Positions 25,319 to 34,613 of a stretch of DNA of 64,000 nt are shown here, piece after piece. Under the pieces are notes generated by a model. The model saw only the letters and a list, made by a program, of their open reading frames with translations. It was not told the origin of the DNA and ran no database searches. The translations under genes were made by a program, and so were the position numbers. The DNA lies in contig JAWKZP010000005.1 of assembly GCA_041395905.1 (NCBI GenBank), positions 186,001 through 250,000 of the forward strand, written 5' to 3'. How positions within the stretch are numbered: the first letter of the stretch is position 1; every line of letters starts with the position of its first letter. The DNA is from UBA7803 sp041395905 (GTDB lineage Bacteria > Pseudomonadota > Gammaproteobacteria > Pseudomonadales > Azotimanducaceae).

Positions 25319-25945
25319 GTGTCCGATTATCTGACTGACGAAGAGCAGGTCGCCAGGCTTCGCGCCTGGTGGGAGCGCTACGGCACCATGGTGGCGGTAG
25401 CTGTGGTGGTCGTGGTAGCTGCGATCGTCGGCTGGCGATGGTACGAAAGCAGCGTCGCCGAGAAGGTGGCGCGCGGTTCGGAGCTCTACGAGCAGTTCCT
25501 GGCGGCGGACGGGGATGCCCGGGCCTCGCTGCTCGGGTTGATCGAGTCAGAAGCCTCCGGAACCGCGTATGTGAGCTTCGCCCGCCTGCACCTGGCCCGC
25601 GCCTTGGTGGATGACGGCAATCTGGAGGCGGCCGAGGATCAGCTGCGCAAAGCCCTTGCGGCCGCGCCGGAACGGGAGCTTGCCGACCTGATACGCCTGC
25701 GGCTGGCCCGGGTGCTCATCGGCCGCGATCGTCAGGACGATGCGCTGGCCGTGCTTACCGAGATTCGGGCGCCGGGGTTCCGGCCTCAGGCAGCGGAGCT
25801 CAAAGGCGACATCCACATGGCGCGAAACGAACGCGCCCTGGCCCACGAAGCGTACGCGGCTGCCCTCGCCGAAGTGCCGGACGGCACCAGCCGCCCGCTG
25901 CTGGAATTGAAGGTGGCGGACACGGCCGATGCGGCCGAGTCCTGA
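25319..25945 (+). CDS. yfgM: YfgM-family tetratricopeptide membrane protein
   Basis: A 208-residue protein anchored by one N-terminal span (around residues 24-40) with periplasmic TPR-like helices. YfgM associates with the SecYEG translocon and the chaperone PpiD. Start is a GTG at 25319 with GGGAGG upstream, reading MSDYLTDEEQVARLRAWWERYG, the family opening. It stands between hisS and bamB as in E. coli. Confidence 0.9.
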   Translation: MSDYLTDEEQVARLRAWWERYGTMVAVAVVVVVAAIVGWRWYESSVAEKVARGSELYEQFLAADGDARASLLGLIESEASGTAYVSFARLHLARALVDDGNLEAAEDQLRKALAAAPERELADLIRLRLARVLIGRDRQDDALAVLTEIRAPGFRPQAAELKGDIHMARNERALAHEAYAAALAEVPDGTSRPLLELKVADTADAAES

Positions 25946-25949
25946 CAGC

Positions 25950-27197
25950 GTGAAGGCTCGCATCGAGGTGCCGCTGGTTCGCTGCGTCCTGCTTCTCGGC
26001 GTGCTGCTGCTGTCCGGCTGCAGCTGGTTTTCCTGGCTGCCCTGGGTGGACAAGAACGACGAGAAGAAGGCCGAGGAACCGGCCGAGCTGCCCCGTTTCG
26101 ATGCCGAGATCAAGCTCGACAAGCTCTGGTCGGCAAGCATCGGCGACGGCCTTGGTCGCAAGTATCTGCGCCTCGATCCCGTAGTGATCGCGGATCGCGT
26201 CTGCGCGGCCGATGGCTACGGCGTGGTGGAGTGTCGCGACCGATTCTCGGGCAAGCGCGTCTGGAAGACCGAGATCGGCCAGTTACCGGGCGGCTTGCTG
26301 AGCGGCCTCAACTTCTTTGATCGCCGCGACCCGTCCTTCGTTACCGGTGGTGTTGGTTCCGCGTTCGGCATGGTTCTGCTGGGCACGACGTCGGGCGATG
26401 TCGTGGCGCTGGCGGCCAGCGATGGCAGCGAGCTGTGGCGGGCAAACGTCGGCAGCGAGGTGCTCGCCCCGCCCGTAGGCGGCGACGACCTCGTGCTCGT
26501 TCAGACCATCGATGGGCGTCTGCTGGGGCTGGAGAGGACGGATGGCGCGGTGCGCTGGAGTTACGTCAATCAGGTGCCGGTGCTGACGTTGCGTGGTACC
26601 AGCACGCCGATGCACGACGGCGGCATCGTGGTGGCGGGTTTCGCCAACGGCATGGTCAGCGCGGTCCGCGAGAGCAACGGTGAGCCGGTCTGGGAGCACC
26701 GTGTGATGTTGCCCCAGGGCCGTTCTGAGCTCGACCGCATGGTGGACGTCGACGGGACCGGCATCATCTCCGGGGGCATCGTCTACGTGGTGTCCTACCA
26801 GGGGCGGCTGAAGGCGCTGCGCGCCAGTGACGGCTCGCTGCTCTGGGAGCGTGAGATGTCCAGCTATCTCGACCTTGCAGAAGGCTATGGCCAGATCTAC
26901 GTGGTCGATGACCAGGACGTGATCACCGCCATCGACGAGAAGAGCTCCGAAGTCGTGTGGCGTCAGGAAGGGCTGTTCCGGCGTAAGCTGTCGAGCCCAG
27001 TGGCCTTCAGCAACTATCTGGTCGTGGCCGACGGCGACGGCTACGTGCACGTGCTGGCCCAGAGCGACGGGCGTTTTCTGGGGCGTCGCAAGATCGATGG
27101 CGACGGCGTTCGCGCGCGCCCGGTGGTGGCCGACCAGCAGTTCTACATACTCGGCAATTCCGGTTCGCTGCAGGCGCTCGAAATCGAGCTGAGGTAA
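25950..27197 (+). CDS. bamB: Outer-membrane assembly lipoprotein BamB
   Basis: BamB is a beta-propeller lipoprotein of the BAM complex that inserts outer-membrane proteins. The GTG at 25950, just after the yfgM stop, gives 415 residues with a clean lipoprotein signal (VLLLGVLLLSGC); an ATG at 25929 overlapping yfgM would add seven residues and is possible. The rest has PQQ-type propeller repeats such as SDGSELWRANVGSEV and SDGSLLWEREM. The yfgM-bamB-der order supports the call. Confidence 0.93.
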   Translation: MKARIEVPLVRCVLLLGVLLLSGCSWFSWLPWVDKNDEKKAEEPAELPRFDAEIKLDKLWSASIGDGLGRKYLRLDPVVIADRVCAADGYGVVECRDRFSGKRVWKTEIGQLPGGLLSGLNFFDRRDPSFVTGGVGSAFGMVLLGTTSGDVVALAASDGSELWRANVGSEVLAPPVGGDDLVLVQTIDGRLLGLERTDGAVRWSYVNQVPVLTLRGTSTPMHDGGIVVAGFANGMVSAVRESNGEPVWEHRVMLPQGRSELDRMVDVDGTGIISGGIVYVVSYQGRLKALRASDGSLLWEREMSSYLDLAEGYGQIYVVDDQDVITAIDEKSSEVVWRQEGLFRRKLSSPVAFSNYLVVADGDGYVHVLAQSDGRFLGRRKIDGDGVRARPVVADQQFYILGNSGSLQALEIELR

Positions 27198-27201
27198 TCC
27201 G

Positions 27202-28638
27202 GTGGCTCTCACCCTGGCGCTGGTGGGCCGACCAAACGTCGGCAAATCCACGCTGTTCAATCGTCTCACCCGCGGCCGTGACGCGCTGGTGGCCGATCAG
27301 CCCGGGCTGACCCGGGACCGCCGCTACGGCCGTGCGGAACTCGAGGAAGGCGTGTGCACCCTGATCGATACCGGCGGGCTGCTCGGCGAGGACGGTGAGC
27401 TCACCCTTGCGCTGGAGCGCCAGGCCGAACTCGCCATGGACGAGGCCGACGCGGTGCTGTTCATGGTGGATGCCCGCGCCGGGCTCACGCCGCTGGATCA
27501 GGAGATCGCCGACCGGCTGCGCCACCGCGAGCGTCGCGTCGTGATGGTGGTCAACAAGATCGACGGTGCCAACGAGGATGCGGCGCTCGCGGAGTTCGCG
27601 GCGCTCGGGTTCGAGCCGGTGGTGCTGGTGTCCGCTGCCCATGGCCGCGGGATGGGTGCGTTGCGGGAAGTGATCGCCGGCTTCATGGCCGCGCGCGCCG
27701 ACGACCAGCCCGTGGACGCCAGTGCGCAGGCCGAGGACTCGGAAGCTGCATCTGAAGCGCCCCCCGAGCGGATCCGGGTCGCGATCATCGGGCGCCCCAA
27801 CGTCGGCAAATCGACCCTCACCAACCGGCTTCTCGGTGAGGAGCGCCAGGTGGTGTTCGATGCGCCCGGCACCACCCGGGATGCGATCGAGATTCCGTTC
27901 GAGCGCGAGGGCCGCGCTTACACCCTGATCGACACCGCCGGCGTGCGCCGCAAAGGTCGCGTCGACGACGTGGCGGAGAAGTTCTCGGTGGTGAAGACGC
28001 TCCAGGCCATCGAGCGCGCCCACGTGGTGATTCTGGTCCTGGATGCGCGCGAAGGTATCGTCGACCAGGACCTGCATCTGCTCAGCTATGCGCAGGATGC
28101 GGGCGCCGGCATCATCATCGCGGTGAACAAGTGGGACGGACTGTCCGGAGAGGCGCGCCACGCGGTGCGCCACGAGCTCGATCGGCGTCTGCGCTTCGCG
28201 CCGTGGATCCCGGCGTTGGAGATTTCGGCGCTGCACGGCAGCGGTGTCGGGCTGCTGCTCGGCGCGGTAAATCGAGTGTATGCCGCCGGCGCGTTCGAGG
28301 TCAGCACGACGCTCCTGACCCGGCTGCTCACCGACATGGTGGCGGCGCATCCGCCGCCCACCGTTCGTGGGCGACAGATCAAGCTGCGGTTCGCGCACAA
28401 GGGCGGCGAGCACCCGCCCACCATCGTGATCCATGGCAATCAGACCCAGTCGTTGCCATCCGCCTATGTCCGGTACCTGGAAAACGGCTTCCGGGAAGCG
28501 CTGGATCTCGTGGGCACTCCGGTGAAAATCGAGCTGCGTGCCGGGACCAATCCCTTCGCCGGCCGCAAGAATCCCCTCACCGAGCGGCAGGTGCGACGCC
28601 GCAAGCGGATGGTGCGCCACCACAAAAAGAAGCGCTGA
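27202..28638 (+). CDS. der: Ribosome-assembly GTPase Der (EngA)
   Basis: Der has two GTPase domains in tandem and helps 50S maturation. The first P-loop, GRPNVGKSTLFNRL, is near residue 8 and the second, GRPNVGKSTLTNRL, near residue 196; NKID and NKWD give the two guanine-specificity motifs. A KH-like C-terminal domain ends in a basic RRRKRMVRHHKKKR tail. GTG start, 4 nt after bamB; 478 residues, normal length. Confidence 0.97.
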   Translation: MALTLALVGRPNVGKSTLFNRLTRGRDALVADQPGLTRDRRYGRAELEEGVCTLIDTGGLLGEDGELTLALERQAELAMDEADAVLFMVDARAGLTPLDQEIADRLRHRERRVVMVVNKIDGANEDAALAEFAALGFEPVVLVSAAHGRGMGALREVIAGFMAARADDQPVDASAQAEDSEAASEAPPERIRVAIIGRPNVGKSTLTNRLLGEERQVVFDAPGTTRDAIEIPFEREGRAYTLIDTAGVRRKGRVDDVAEKFSVVKTLQAIERAHVVILVLDAREGIVDQDLHLLSYAQDAGAGIIIAVNKWDGLSGEARHAVRHELDRRLRFAPWIPALEISALHGSGVGLLLGAVNRVYAAGAFEVSTTLLTRLLTDMVAAHPPPTVRGRQIKLRFAHKGGEHPPTIVIHGNQTQSLPSAYVRYLENGFREALDLVGTPVKIELRAGTNPFAGRKNPLTERQVRRRKRMVRHHKKKR

Positions 28639-28687
28639 CGGCGGCCGGCCTGCGTGCGCCGTGCGTCGCCGCGGCTCCCGGAAGCCC

Positions 28688-29614
28688 TCAGTCGCCGGCC
28701 GATCCCGCCGCCGCCGGGACGGCAAGCGCTGCCATGACCTGCACCGGGTCCACGCGGTTGCCGTTCATGCTCACCGACCAGTGCAGGTGGGGTCCGGTGA
28801 CCCGGCCGGTGGCGCCCACCAGACCGATGACGTCACCGCGCGCCACCCGGGCGCCCGGCTCGACCCGGATTTCACTCATGTGGCAGTACATGGTGATCAG
28901 GCCGTGGCCGTGGTCCAGAAACACCGTGTTGCCGTTGAAGTAGAAGTTGCCCGTGAGGGCGACGATGCCCGCGGCGGGCGCGGCAATGGGCGCGCCTTTG
29001 GGGCTGTCGATATCGAGGCCGCTGTGGGGGCTGCGCGGTTCGCCGTTGAGCACCCGGCGAAAACCGAACTGGCTCGTGGTGATGCCCTCGAGAGGTTTTC
29101 GGAAGGGCCGCAGATCGCCCACGGGATCGGTGAAGCGCAGGTACTGCACGCGCATCTGCTCGGCTTCGTTGCGGATCCTGGTGAGATCGGCCGGATCGGG
29201 ATTGACCATCTTGGGGTTGGCGATGGTCAGGTGCTGCTCGGGATAAGCCTTCGCCTTGACCTCGAACCTGCGCTCGCTGGCGGCTCCCTGGCTATCCACC
29301 AGGCGCACGCTGTGCGCGCCCGGTGCTGCGCTCACCGGAATCCCGACGATGGCCTGGCCGTCCAGCACCAGCACGGGGTGGCCCTGGTACCGCACCTCGC
29401 GCGTGCCCTCGGGCACGTCGAACAGGTACAGGCCGCCGGGCACTGGCGCGACGGCGGCCGTGCCTTCGCCGCTGTCGGCCGCCGTTGCGGAAGGCGCACC
29501 GCAGCACAGCGCCAGCACTAGCAGCAACCGCCCGAGCGCGCGAGCAGGTACGTCGGGGTGCGCAGGCGCGTGCAGTTCAGGGTTCGGGCAGTCGGGGTAG
29601 CTGATTGTCTTCAT
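28688..29614 (-). CDS. M23-family peptidoglycan endopeptidase
   Basis: A secreted or periplasmic zinc peptidase of 308 residues with a hydrophobic N-terminal segment (LGRLLLVLALCCGAPSATA). The LytM catalytic domain occupies the C-terminal half, with zinc ligands in HSGLDID and HLHW. A preceding beta domain (GGLYLFDVPEG) resembles the N-terminal domain of this exported peptidase group. The N-terminal 26 residues overlap the 3' end of xseA, so a later start (for example within the segment after that overlap) cannot be excluded. Substrate specificity is not readable. Confidence 0.85.
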   Translation of the reverse strand: MKTISYPDCPNPELHAPAHPDVPARALGRLLLVLALCCGAPSATAADSGEGTAAVAPVPGGLYLFDVPEGTREVRYQGHPVLVLDGQAIVGIPVSAAPGAHSVRLVDSQGAASERRFEVKAKAYPEQHLTIANPKMVNPDPADLTRIRNEAEQMRVQYLRFTDPVGDLRPFRKPLEGITTSQFGFRRVLNGEPRSPHSGLDIDSPKGAPIAAPAAGIVALTGNFYFNGNTVFLDHGHGLITMYCHMSEIRVEPGARVARGDVIGLVGATGRVTGPHLHWSVSMNGNRVDPVQVMAALAVPAAAGSAGD

Positions 29615-30995
29615 CGACGGATTCCACGTTTACGATGAGGGCGCCATCGCGCAGATGTGCGGTCAGGGTCTGACCCGGTCCGGTTGCGGCGATCGAAGTG
29701 ACGGCCTCGCGGCGGCCGGCGTCGTCGCTCCGGGTGAGGACCGCATAGCCGCGATCCAGGGTTGCCAGCGGACTCACCGCCTGCAGCGTTCGCGCCATGG
29801 CCGCCAGATCCTGTGCGCGCCCGGCGAGGACCCGGCGCGTCGCTGCACGCAGACCTCCGGCTAGGGCAGCGAGCCGCTCGCGCCGCGCCCGAATCGTGCG
29901 ATCCGGACGAACCAGTGCCAGCGCGCGCCGCTGCGTTGCAAGGGCCGCGGTGGCGGCCCGCAGCCGTTGCCGCAGCGCCAGGCGCAGGCGCTCGTCGAGC
30001 TCGTCGGTTCTCTGCATGCGCTGCTGCAGCTGGCGGCGCGGATCGGTCAGGGCCCCGCGCAGGTGCCGCAGCTGCCAGCGGCGCGCAGCCAGCTGGCCTT
30101 CCAGCGCTCGGGTCAGCCGGCGGAGCGCGACGCCCAGCTGGGTCTCCAGCGCGTCGCGGTCGGGCGTGATCAGCTCGGCGCCCGCGGAGGGTGTCGGTGC
30201 CCGCAGATCGGCCACGAAGTCGGCGATGGTGAAGTCGGTCTGGTGACCCACTGCGCTCACCACGGGCACGGGACAGGCCGCAATACTCCGGGCGACACTT
30301 TCCAGGTTGAACGTCCACAGGTCCTCCAGCGACCCGCCGCCGCGGGTCAACAGGACCACGTCGGCATCGAGCGAGGCGACCCGCGCAAGCGCCGCCAGCA
30401 CCTCGGGCTCGGCGCGCTCGCCCTGCACGGCTACGGGCAGCAGCACCACGTCCATTGCTGGAAAGCGACGCTCGATGACGTGCAGCACGTCGCGCAGCGC
30501 GGCGCCGCTGGCGGAAGAGATGACGACCAGACGTCGGGGGATCGCCGGCAGGGCGCGCTTGCGTGCCGGGTCGAACAGGCCTTCTGCATCCAGGCGCTGC
30601 TTGAGCGCTTCGAAGGCCGCGCGCAGGGCGCCTTCGCCGGCCGGCTCCATGCTCTCGACGATCAGCTGAAAATCGCCGCGGGGCTCGTACAGGCTTACCC
30701 GGCCGCGCACCAGAACCTGGGTGCCGTCACGCGGCACGAACCGGACGCTGCGATTGCGCCCGGCAAACATGGCGCAGCGCACCTGAGCCTGGTCGTCCTT
30801 TAGGGTGAAGTACCAGTGGCCGGAGCCGGGCACGCGGAAATTCGACAGCTCGCCTTCCACCCAGACGATGTGAAAATGCTCTTCGAGCAGCAGCCGCGCT
30901 TCACGGGCGAAGGCGCTGACACTGAGAACGGGGCGCGGCGTCGCGGCAGTGCCGCCCGGGGCGCCGGCGGGGGCTCCGCTGCTGGATGACGACAT
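29577..30995 (-). CDS. xseA: Exodeoxyribonuclease VII large subunit
   Basis: The nuclease subunit of ExoVII, 472 residues. After a Gly/Ser/Ala-rich leader it has the OB-fold (VEGELSNFRVPGSGHWYFTLKD), the catalytic core (LLTRGGGSLEDLWTFN and VVSAVGHQTDFTIADFVADLRAPTPS) and a long arginine-rich coiled coil. It is divergent from guaB, with 58 nt between starts, a common gammaproteobacterial arrangement. Confidence 0.96.
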   Translation of the reverse strand: MSSSSSGAPAGAPGGTAATPRPVLSVSAFAREARLLLEEHFHIVWVEGELSNFRVPGSGHWYFTLKDDQAQVRCAMFAGRNRSVRFVPRDGTQVLVRGRVSLYEPRGDFQLIVESMEPAGEGALRAAFEALKQRLDAEGLFDPARKRALPAIPRRLVVISSASGAALRDVLHVIERRFPAMDVVLLPVAVQGERAEPEVLAALARVASLDADVVLLTRGGGSLEDLWTFNLESVARSIAACPVPVVSAVGHQTDFTIADFVADLRAPTPSAGAELITPDRDALETQLGVALRRLTRALEGQLAARRWQLRHLRGALTDPRRQLQQRMQRTDELDERLRLALRQRLRAATAALATQRRALALVRPDRTIRARRERLAALAGGLRAATRRVLAGRAQDLAAMARTLQAVSPLATLDRGYAVLTRSDDAGRREAVTSIAATGPGQTLTAHLRDGALIVNVESVDEDNQLPRLPEP

Positions 30996-31003
30996 GGCGC
31001 GAG

Positions 31004-31032
31004 TTTACATGAACGGGGGCCACCGGTAGAAT
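31004..31032 (+). promoter_or_regulatory. Sigma-70 promoter for guaB
   Basis: TTTACA (31004-31009) and TAGAAT (31027-31032) are separated by exactly 17 nt, each one base off consensus. The start point would be near 31039, leaving a leader of about 15 nt before the guaB ATG at 31054. The -35 lies 9 nt from the xseA start on the other strand. Confidence 0.75.
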
Positions 31033-31053
31033 TTCTGTTTTGCGGAGTCCCAA

Positions 31054-32523
31054 ATGTTGCGTATCGCCCACGACGCGCTGACGTTCGACGACGTTCTTCT
31101 TCTTCCCGCTTACTCCCAGGTGCTGCCTTCCGAAGTGTCGCTGCAGACGCAGCTGACGCGGGACATCGCGTTGAACATCCCGTTGATGTCGTCTGCCATG
31201 GACACGGTCACCGAGTCCCGCCTTGCCATTGCCCTGGCCCAGGAGGGCGGGGTCGGTATCGTGCACAAGAACATGAGCATCGAGGCGCAGGCCCGTGAGG
31301 TGCGCGCGGTAAAGAAGTTCGAGAGCGGCATCATCCGTGATCCCATCACGATTTCTCCGGACAGGACGGTGGCGGACCTGTTCGAGCTGACGCTCGAGAA
31401 CAAGATCTCAGGGGTGCCGGTGGTGGAAGGCAACCGGCTGGTAGGGATCGTCACCAGTCGCGACGTGCGCTTCGAGCGCCGCATGGACGCGCTCATCAGC
31501 GAGGTCATGACGCCCAAGGACAAGCTGGTGACTGCCTCGGAGAATGCGAGCTTCGAGGAAATCACGCAGATCCTGCATCGGCACCGCATCGAGAAGGTTC
31601 TGCTCACCAATGCCGCGTTCGAGTTGAAGGGCATGGTGACCGTCAAGGACATCAACAAGGCCAAAGCCTTCCCCAACGCCTGCAAGGACCGCCAGGGCTC
31701 GCTGCGGGTCGGCGCCAGCGTCGGCACCGGCGACGAGACCGACGATCGGGTTCAGGCCCTGGTGGAGGCGGGCGTCGATCTGATCGTCGTCGACACCGCG
31801 CACGGCCACTCGCAGCGGGTGCTCGATCGGGTCAGCTGGATCAAGCAGAAGTATCCGCAGATGTCGGTGGTGGGCGGCAACGTCGCAACGGCCGAGGGTG
31901 CCCGTGCGCTGCTCGACGCCGGCGTGGATGCGATCAAGGTCGGCATCGGCCCGGGGTCGATCTGTACCACCCGCATCGTCACCGGTATCGGCGTGCCGCA
32001 GATCACCGCCATCTCGGAAGCGGTGGCAGTGGCCGCGGATGCAAAGGTGCCCGTAATCGCGGACGGCGGAATCCGTTTTTCCGGTGACATCGCCAAGGCG
32101 ATCGTGGCCGGGGCCAGCGTGGTCATGGTCGGCAGCCTGCTGGCCGGCACCGACGAGGCGCCCGGCGAGGTGGAGCTGTATCAGGGGCGCACGTACAAGG
32201 CATACCGCGGCATGGGTTCCCTCGGTGCCATGGCCGCCGCGCATGGATCCAGTGATCGCTACTTCCAGGAACCGGAAGCCGACGGCCGCAAGCTGGTACC
32301 GGAAGGCATCGAGGGCCGCGTGGCGTACAAAGGGCCGCTCGGCCCCATCGTGCATCAGCTCATGGGCGGACTGCGGGCGGCCATGGGCTACACCGGGAGC
32401 CCCGACATCGAGACCATGCGCATGCGGCCGAAGTTCGTCCGCGTGAGCGCGGCGAGCATGGTCGAGAGCCACGTCCACGACGTGAGCATTACCAAAGAAG
32501 CACCCAACTACCCGCTGAGCTGA
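31054..32523 (+). CDS. guaB: Inosine-5'-monophosphate dehydrogenase
   Basis: Oxidises IMP to XMP, the first committed step to GMP. The 489-residue protein has the TIM barrel split by two CBS domains (around residues 93-205, DPITISPDRTVADL and VMTPKDKLVTASENAS). The catalytic Cys is in GPGSICTTRIVTG, the flap in YRGMGSLGAM. Directly followed by guaA with 1 nt between, forming the guaBA operon. Confidence 0.98.
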   Translation: MLRIAHDALTFDDVLLLPAYSQVLPSEVSLQTQLTRDIALNIPLMSSAMDTVTESRLAIALAQEGGVGIVHKNMSIEAQAREVRAVKKFESGIIRDPITISPDRTVADLFELTLENKISGVPVVEGNRLVGIVTSRDVRFERRMDALISEVMTPKDKLVTASENASFEEITQILHRHRIEKVLLTNAAFELKGMVTVKDINKAKAFPNACKDRQGSLRVGASVGTGDETDDRVQALVEAGVDLIVVDTAHGHSQRVLDRVSWIKQKYPQMSVVGGNVATAEGARALLDAGVDAIKVGIGPGSICTTRIVTGIGVPQITAISEAVAVAADAKVPVIADGGIRFSGDIAKAIVAGASVVMVGSLLAGTDEAPGEVELYQGRTYKAYRGMGSLGAMAAAHGSSDRYFQEPEADGRKLVPEGIEGRVAYKGPLGPIVHQLMGGLRAAMGYTGSPDIETMRMRPKFVRVSAASMVESHVHDVSITKEAPNYPLS

Positions 32524-32524
32524 C

Positions 32525-34102
32525 GTGGAGAACGCCAGGGACATTCACGATCAGCGGCTGCTGATCGTCGACTTCGGTTCGCAATACACCCAGCTGATCG
32601 CGCGCCGCGTGCGCGAGGTGGGCGTGTACTGTGAGATTCACCCGTTCGACGTGCCGGACAGCTTCCTCGAGACCTTCGCGCCGCGCGGCGTGATTCTTTC
32701 CGGCGGACCCGAGAGCGTCACCGAAGGTGGCTCGCCGCGCATCCCGGAGCGGATCTTCGAACTGGGCGTTCCGGTGCTTGGCATCTGCTACGGCATGCAG
32801 GCCATGGCGGCACAGCTGGGCGGCGCGGTGAGCGGCTCCAACCTGCGCGAGTTCGGCCATGCCGTGGTGGAGGTGAGCGCCGCCACCGACCTGCTTACCG
32901 GTGCGGTCGGGCCCGAGGGTGGTGAGCTGCCGGTTTGGATGAGTCACGGTGACAAGGTCACCGCGCTGCCGGCCGGGTTCGTATGCACGGCGGGCACTGG
33001 TTCCGCGCCCATCGCCGCGATGGAGGATCCGCAGCGGCGGATGTACGGCGTGCAGTTTCACCCGGAGGTGACGCACACGCACCGCGGCACCGAGATCATC
33101 CGCCACTTCGCCCGCGATCTGTGTGGCTGCGACGGCCTGTGGACGGCGGCCAACATCGTGCAGGATGCCATCGAGCACGTGCGCCAGACCGTGGGCGACG
33201 AGAAGGTGGTGCTCGGTCTGTCCGGCGGTGTGGATTCCAGCGTCGTAGCAGCGCTGCTGTCGCGTGCCATCGGCGACCAGCTGACTTGCGTGTTCGTCGA
33301 CAACGGGCTGCTGCGCAAGAACGAACGCGAGGAGGTGAGCGCCACCTTCGCGCCCTCGAACGCCTTGGACCTGAACCTGGTGGTGGTGGACGCCGAGCAG
33401 GAGTTTCTCTCGCGTCTCGCCGGTCAGAGCGATCCCGAATCCAAGCGCAAGATCATCGGCAACGTGTTCATCGACGTGTTCGATCGGGAGGCGCACAAGC
33501 TTCAGGGCGTCAAATGGCTCGCCCAGGGCACGATCTATCCGGACGTGATCGAGTCGGCTGCCAGCAAGTGGGGCAAGGCCCACGTCATCAAGTCGCACCA
33601 CAACGTCGGCGGGCTGCCTGAGCGGATGCACCTGAAGCTGATCGAGCCGTTGCGCGAGCTGTTCAAGGACGAGGTTCGGCAGATCGGTCTGCACCTGGGG
33701 CTGCCTCGCGAGATGGTGTTCCGGCATCCGTTCCCCGGCCCGGGCCTCGGCGTACGCATCCTCGGTGAGGTGCGCAAGGAAGCGGCGGACGTTCTGCGCG
33801 AGGCGGATGCGATCTTCCTCGAAGAGCTGCGCCGGGCCGACCTCTACGACAAGGTGAGCCAGGCATTCGCCGTGTATCTGCCGGTCAAATCCGTGGGCGT
33901 GGTCGGTGACGCGCGGCGCTACGCCGACGTGATCGCTCTGCGTGCCGTGGAAACGACGGACTTCATGACCGCGCGCTGGGCGCATCTGCCCTACGAGCTC
34001 ATCGAGCGGGTATCGAATCGGATCATCAACGAGCTGGAAGGCGTGTCCCGTGTCGTGTACGACGTGTCGAGCAAGCCACCGGCGACCATCGAGTGGGAAT
34101 GA
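32525..34102 (+). CDS. guaA: GMP synthase (glutamine-hydrolysing)
   Basis: Aminates XMP to GMP. The 525-residue protein begins at a GTG. The class I glutamine amidotransferase domain has the nucleophile in GICYGMQAM and the His/Glu pair in FHPEVTHT; the ATP pyrophosphatase loop is LSGGVDSSVVAALL; the C-terminal dimerisation domain ends PATIEWE, the standard end of GuaA. Confidence 0.98.
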   Translation: MENARDIHDQRLLIVDFGSQYTQLIARRVREVGVYCEIHPFDVPDSFLETFAPRGVILSGGPESVTEGGSPRIPERIFELGVPVLGICYGMQAMAAQLGGAVSGSNLREFGHAVVEVSAATDLLTGAVGPEGGELPVWMSHGDKVTALPAGFVCTAGTGSAPIAAMEDPQRRMYGVQFHPEVTHTHRGTEIIRHFARDLCGCDGLWTAANIVQDAIEHVRQTVGDEKVVLGLSGGVDSSVVAALLSRAIGDQLTCVFVDNGLLRKNEREEVSATFAPSNALDLNLVVVDAEQEFLSRLAGQSDPESKRKIIGNVFIDVFDREAHKLQGVKWLAQGTIYPDVIESAASKWGKAHVIKSHHNVGGLPERMHLKLIEPLRELFKDEVRQIGLHLGLPREMVFRHPFPGPGLGVRILGEVRKEAADVLREADAIFLEELRRADLYDKVSQAFAVYLPVKSVGVVGDARRYADVIALRAVETTDFMTARWAHLPYELIERVSNRIINELEGVSRVVYDVSSKPPATIEWE

Positions 34103-34112
34103 TCAGGGGTCG

Positions 34113-34613
34113 ATGAGCGGCGTATCGGGGCAGGGCGACGACGCGCGCTGGATGAGCCGCGCGCTCGAGCTCGCGGCCGCTGCTGCACGCTGCGGCGAAG
34201 TGCCGGTGGGAGCGGTGGTGGTGCGCCACGGACAGATCATCGGCGAAGGCTTCAATCAACCTATCGCTGCGGCGGATCCTACCGCACATGCGGAGATCGT
34301 TGCGCTGCGCGACGCGGCGCGGCGTACCGGCAACTACAGGCTCACCGACGCCGAGCTGTTCGTGACGCTGGAACCCTGTGCGATGTGTGCCGGCGCCCTG
34401 GTGCACGCACGCATCGCGCGACTCGTCTACGGTGCCGCCGAACCCAAGGCGGGAGCCCTGGTCAGCACGCTGCGGCTGCTCGACGAGCCGCACCTGAATC
34501 ATCGGGTCCGGGTAGCCGGCGGCGTGCTCGGAGCGCGCAGCGGGGCGCTGCTCAGTGGTTTTTTCGCGGGGCGTCGCGCAGGTGCGAACCCGCCTGGCAA
34601 CGGAACGACGTGA
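34113..34613 (+). CDS. tadA: tRNA-specific adenosine deaminase TadA
   Basis: Converts wobble adenosine 34 to inosine in tRNA-Arg(ACG). The ATG at 34113 has AGGGG upstream and gives 166 residues. Zinc and proton-shuttle residues are in TAHAEIVAL and LEPCAMCAGAL. Its TGA overlaps the purL start as TGATG, which suggests coupled translation. The guaBA-tadA neighbourhood is normal; purL directly after is also known from gammaproteobacteria. Confidence 0.96.
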   Translation: MSGVSGQGDDARWMSRALELAAAAARCGEVPVGAVVVRHGQIIGEGFNQPIAAADPTAHAEIVALRDAARRTGNYRLTDAELFVTLEPCAMCAGALVHARIARLVYGAAEPKAGALVSTLRLLDEPHLNHRVRVAGGVLGARSGALLSGFFAGRRAGANPPGNGTT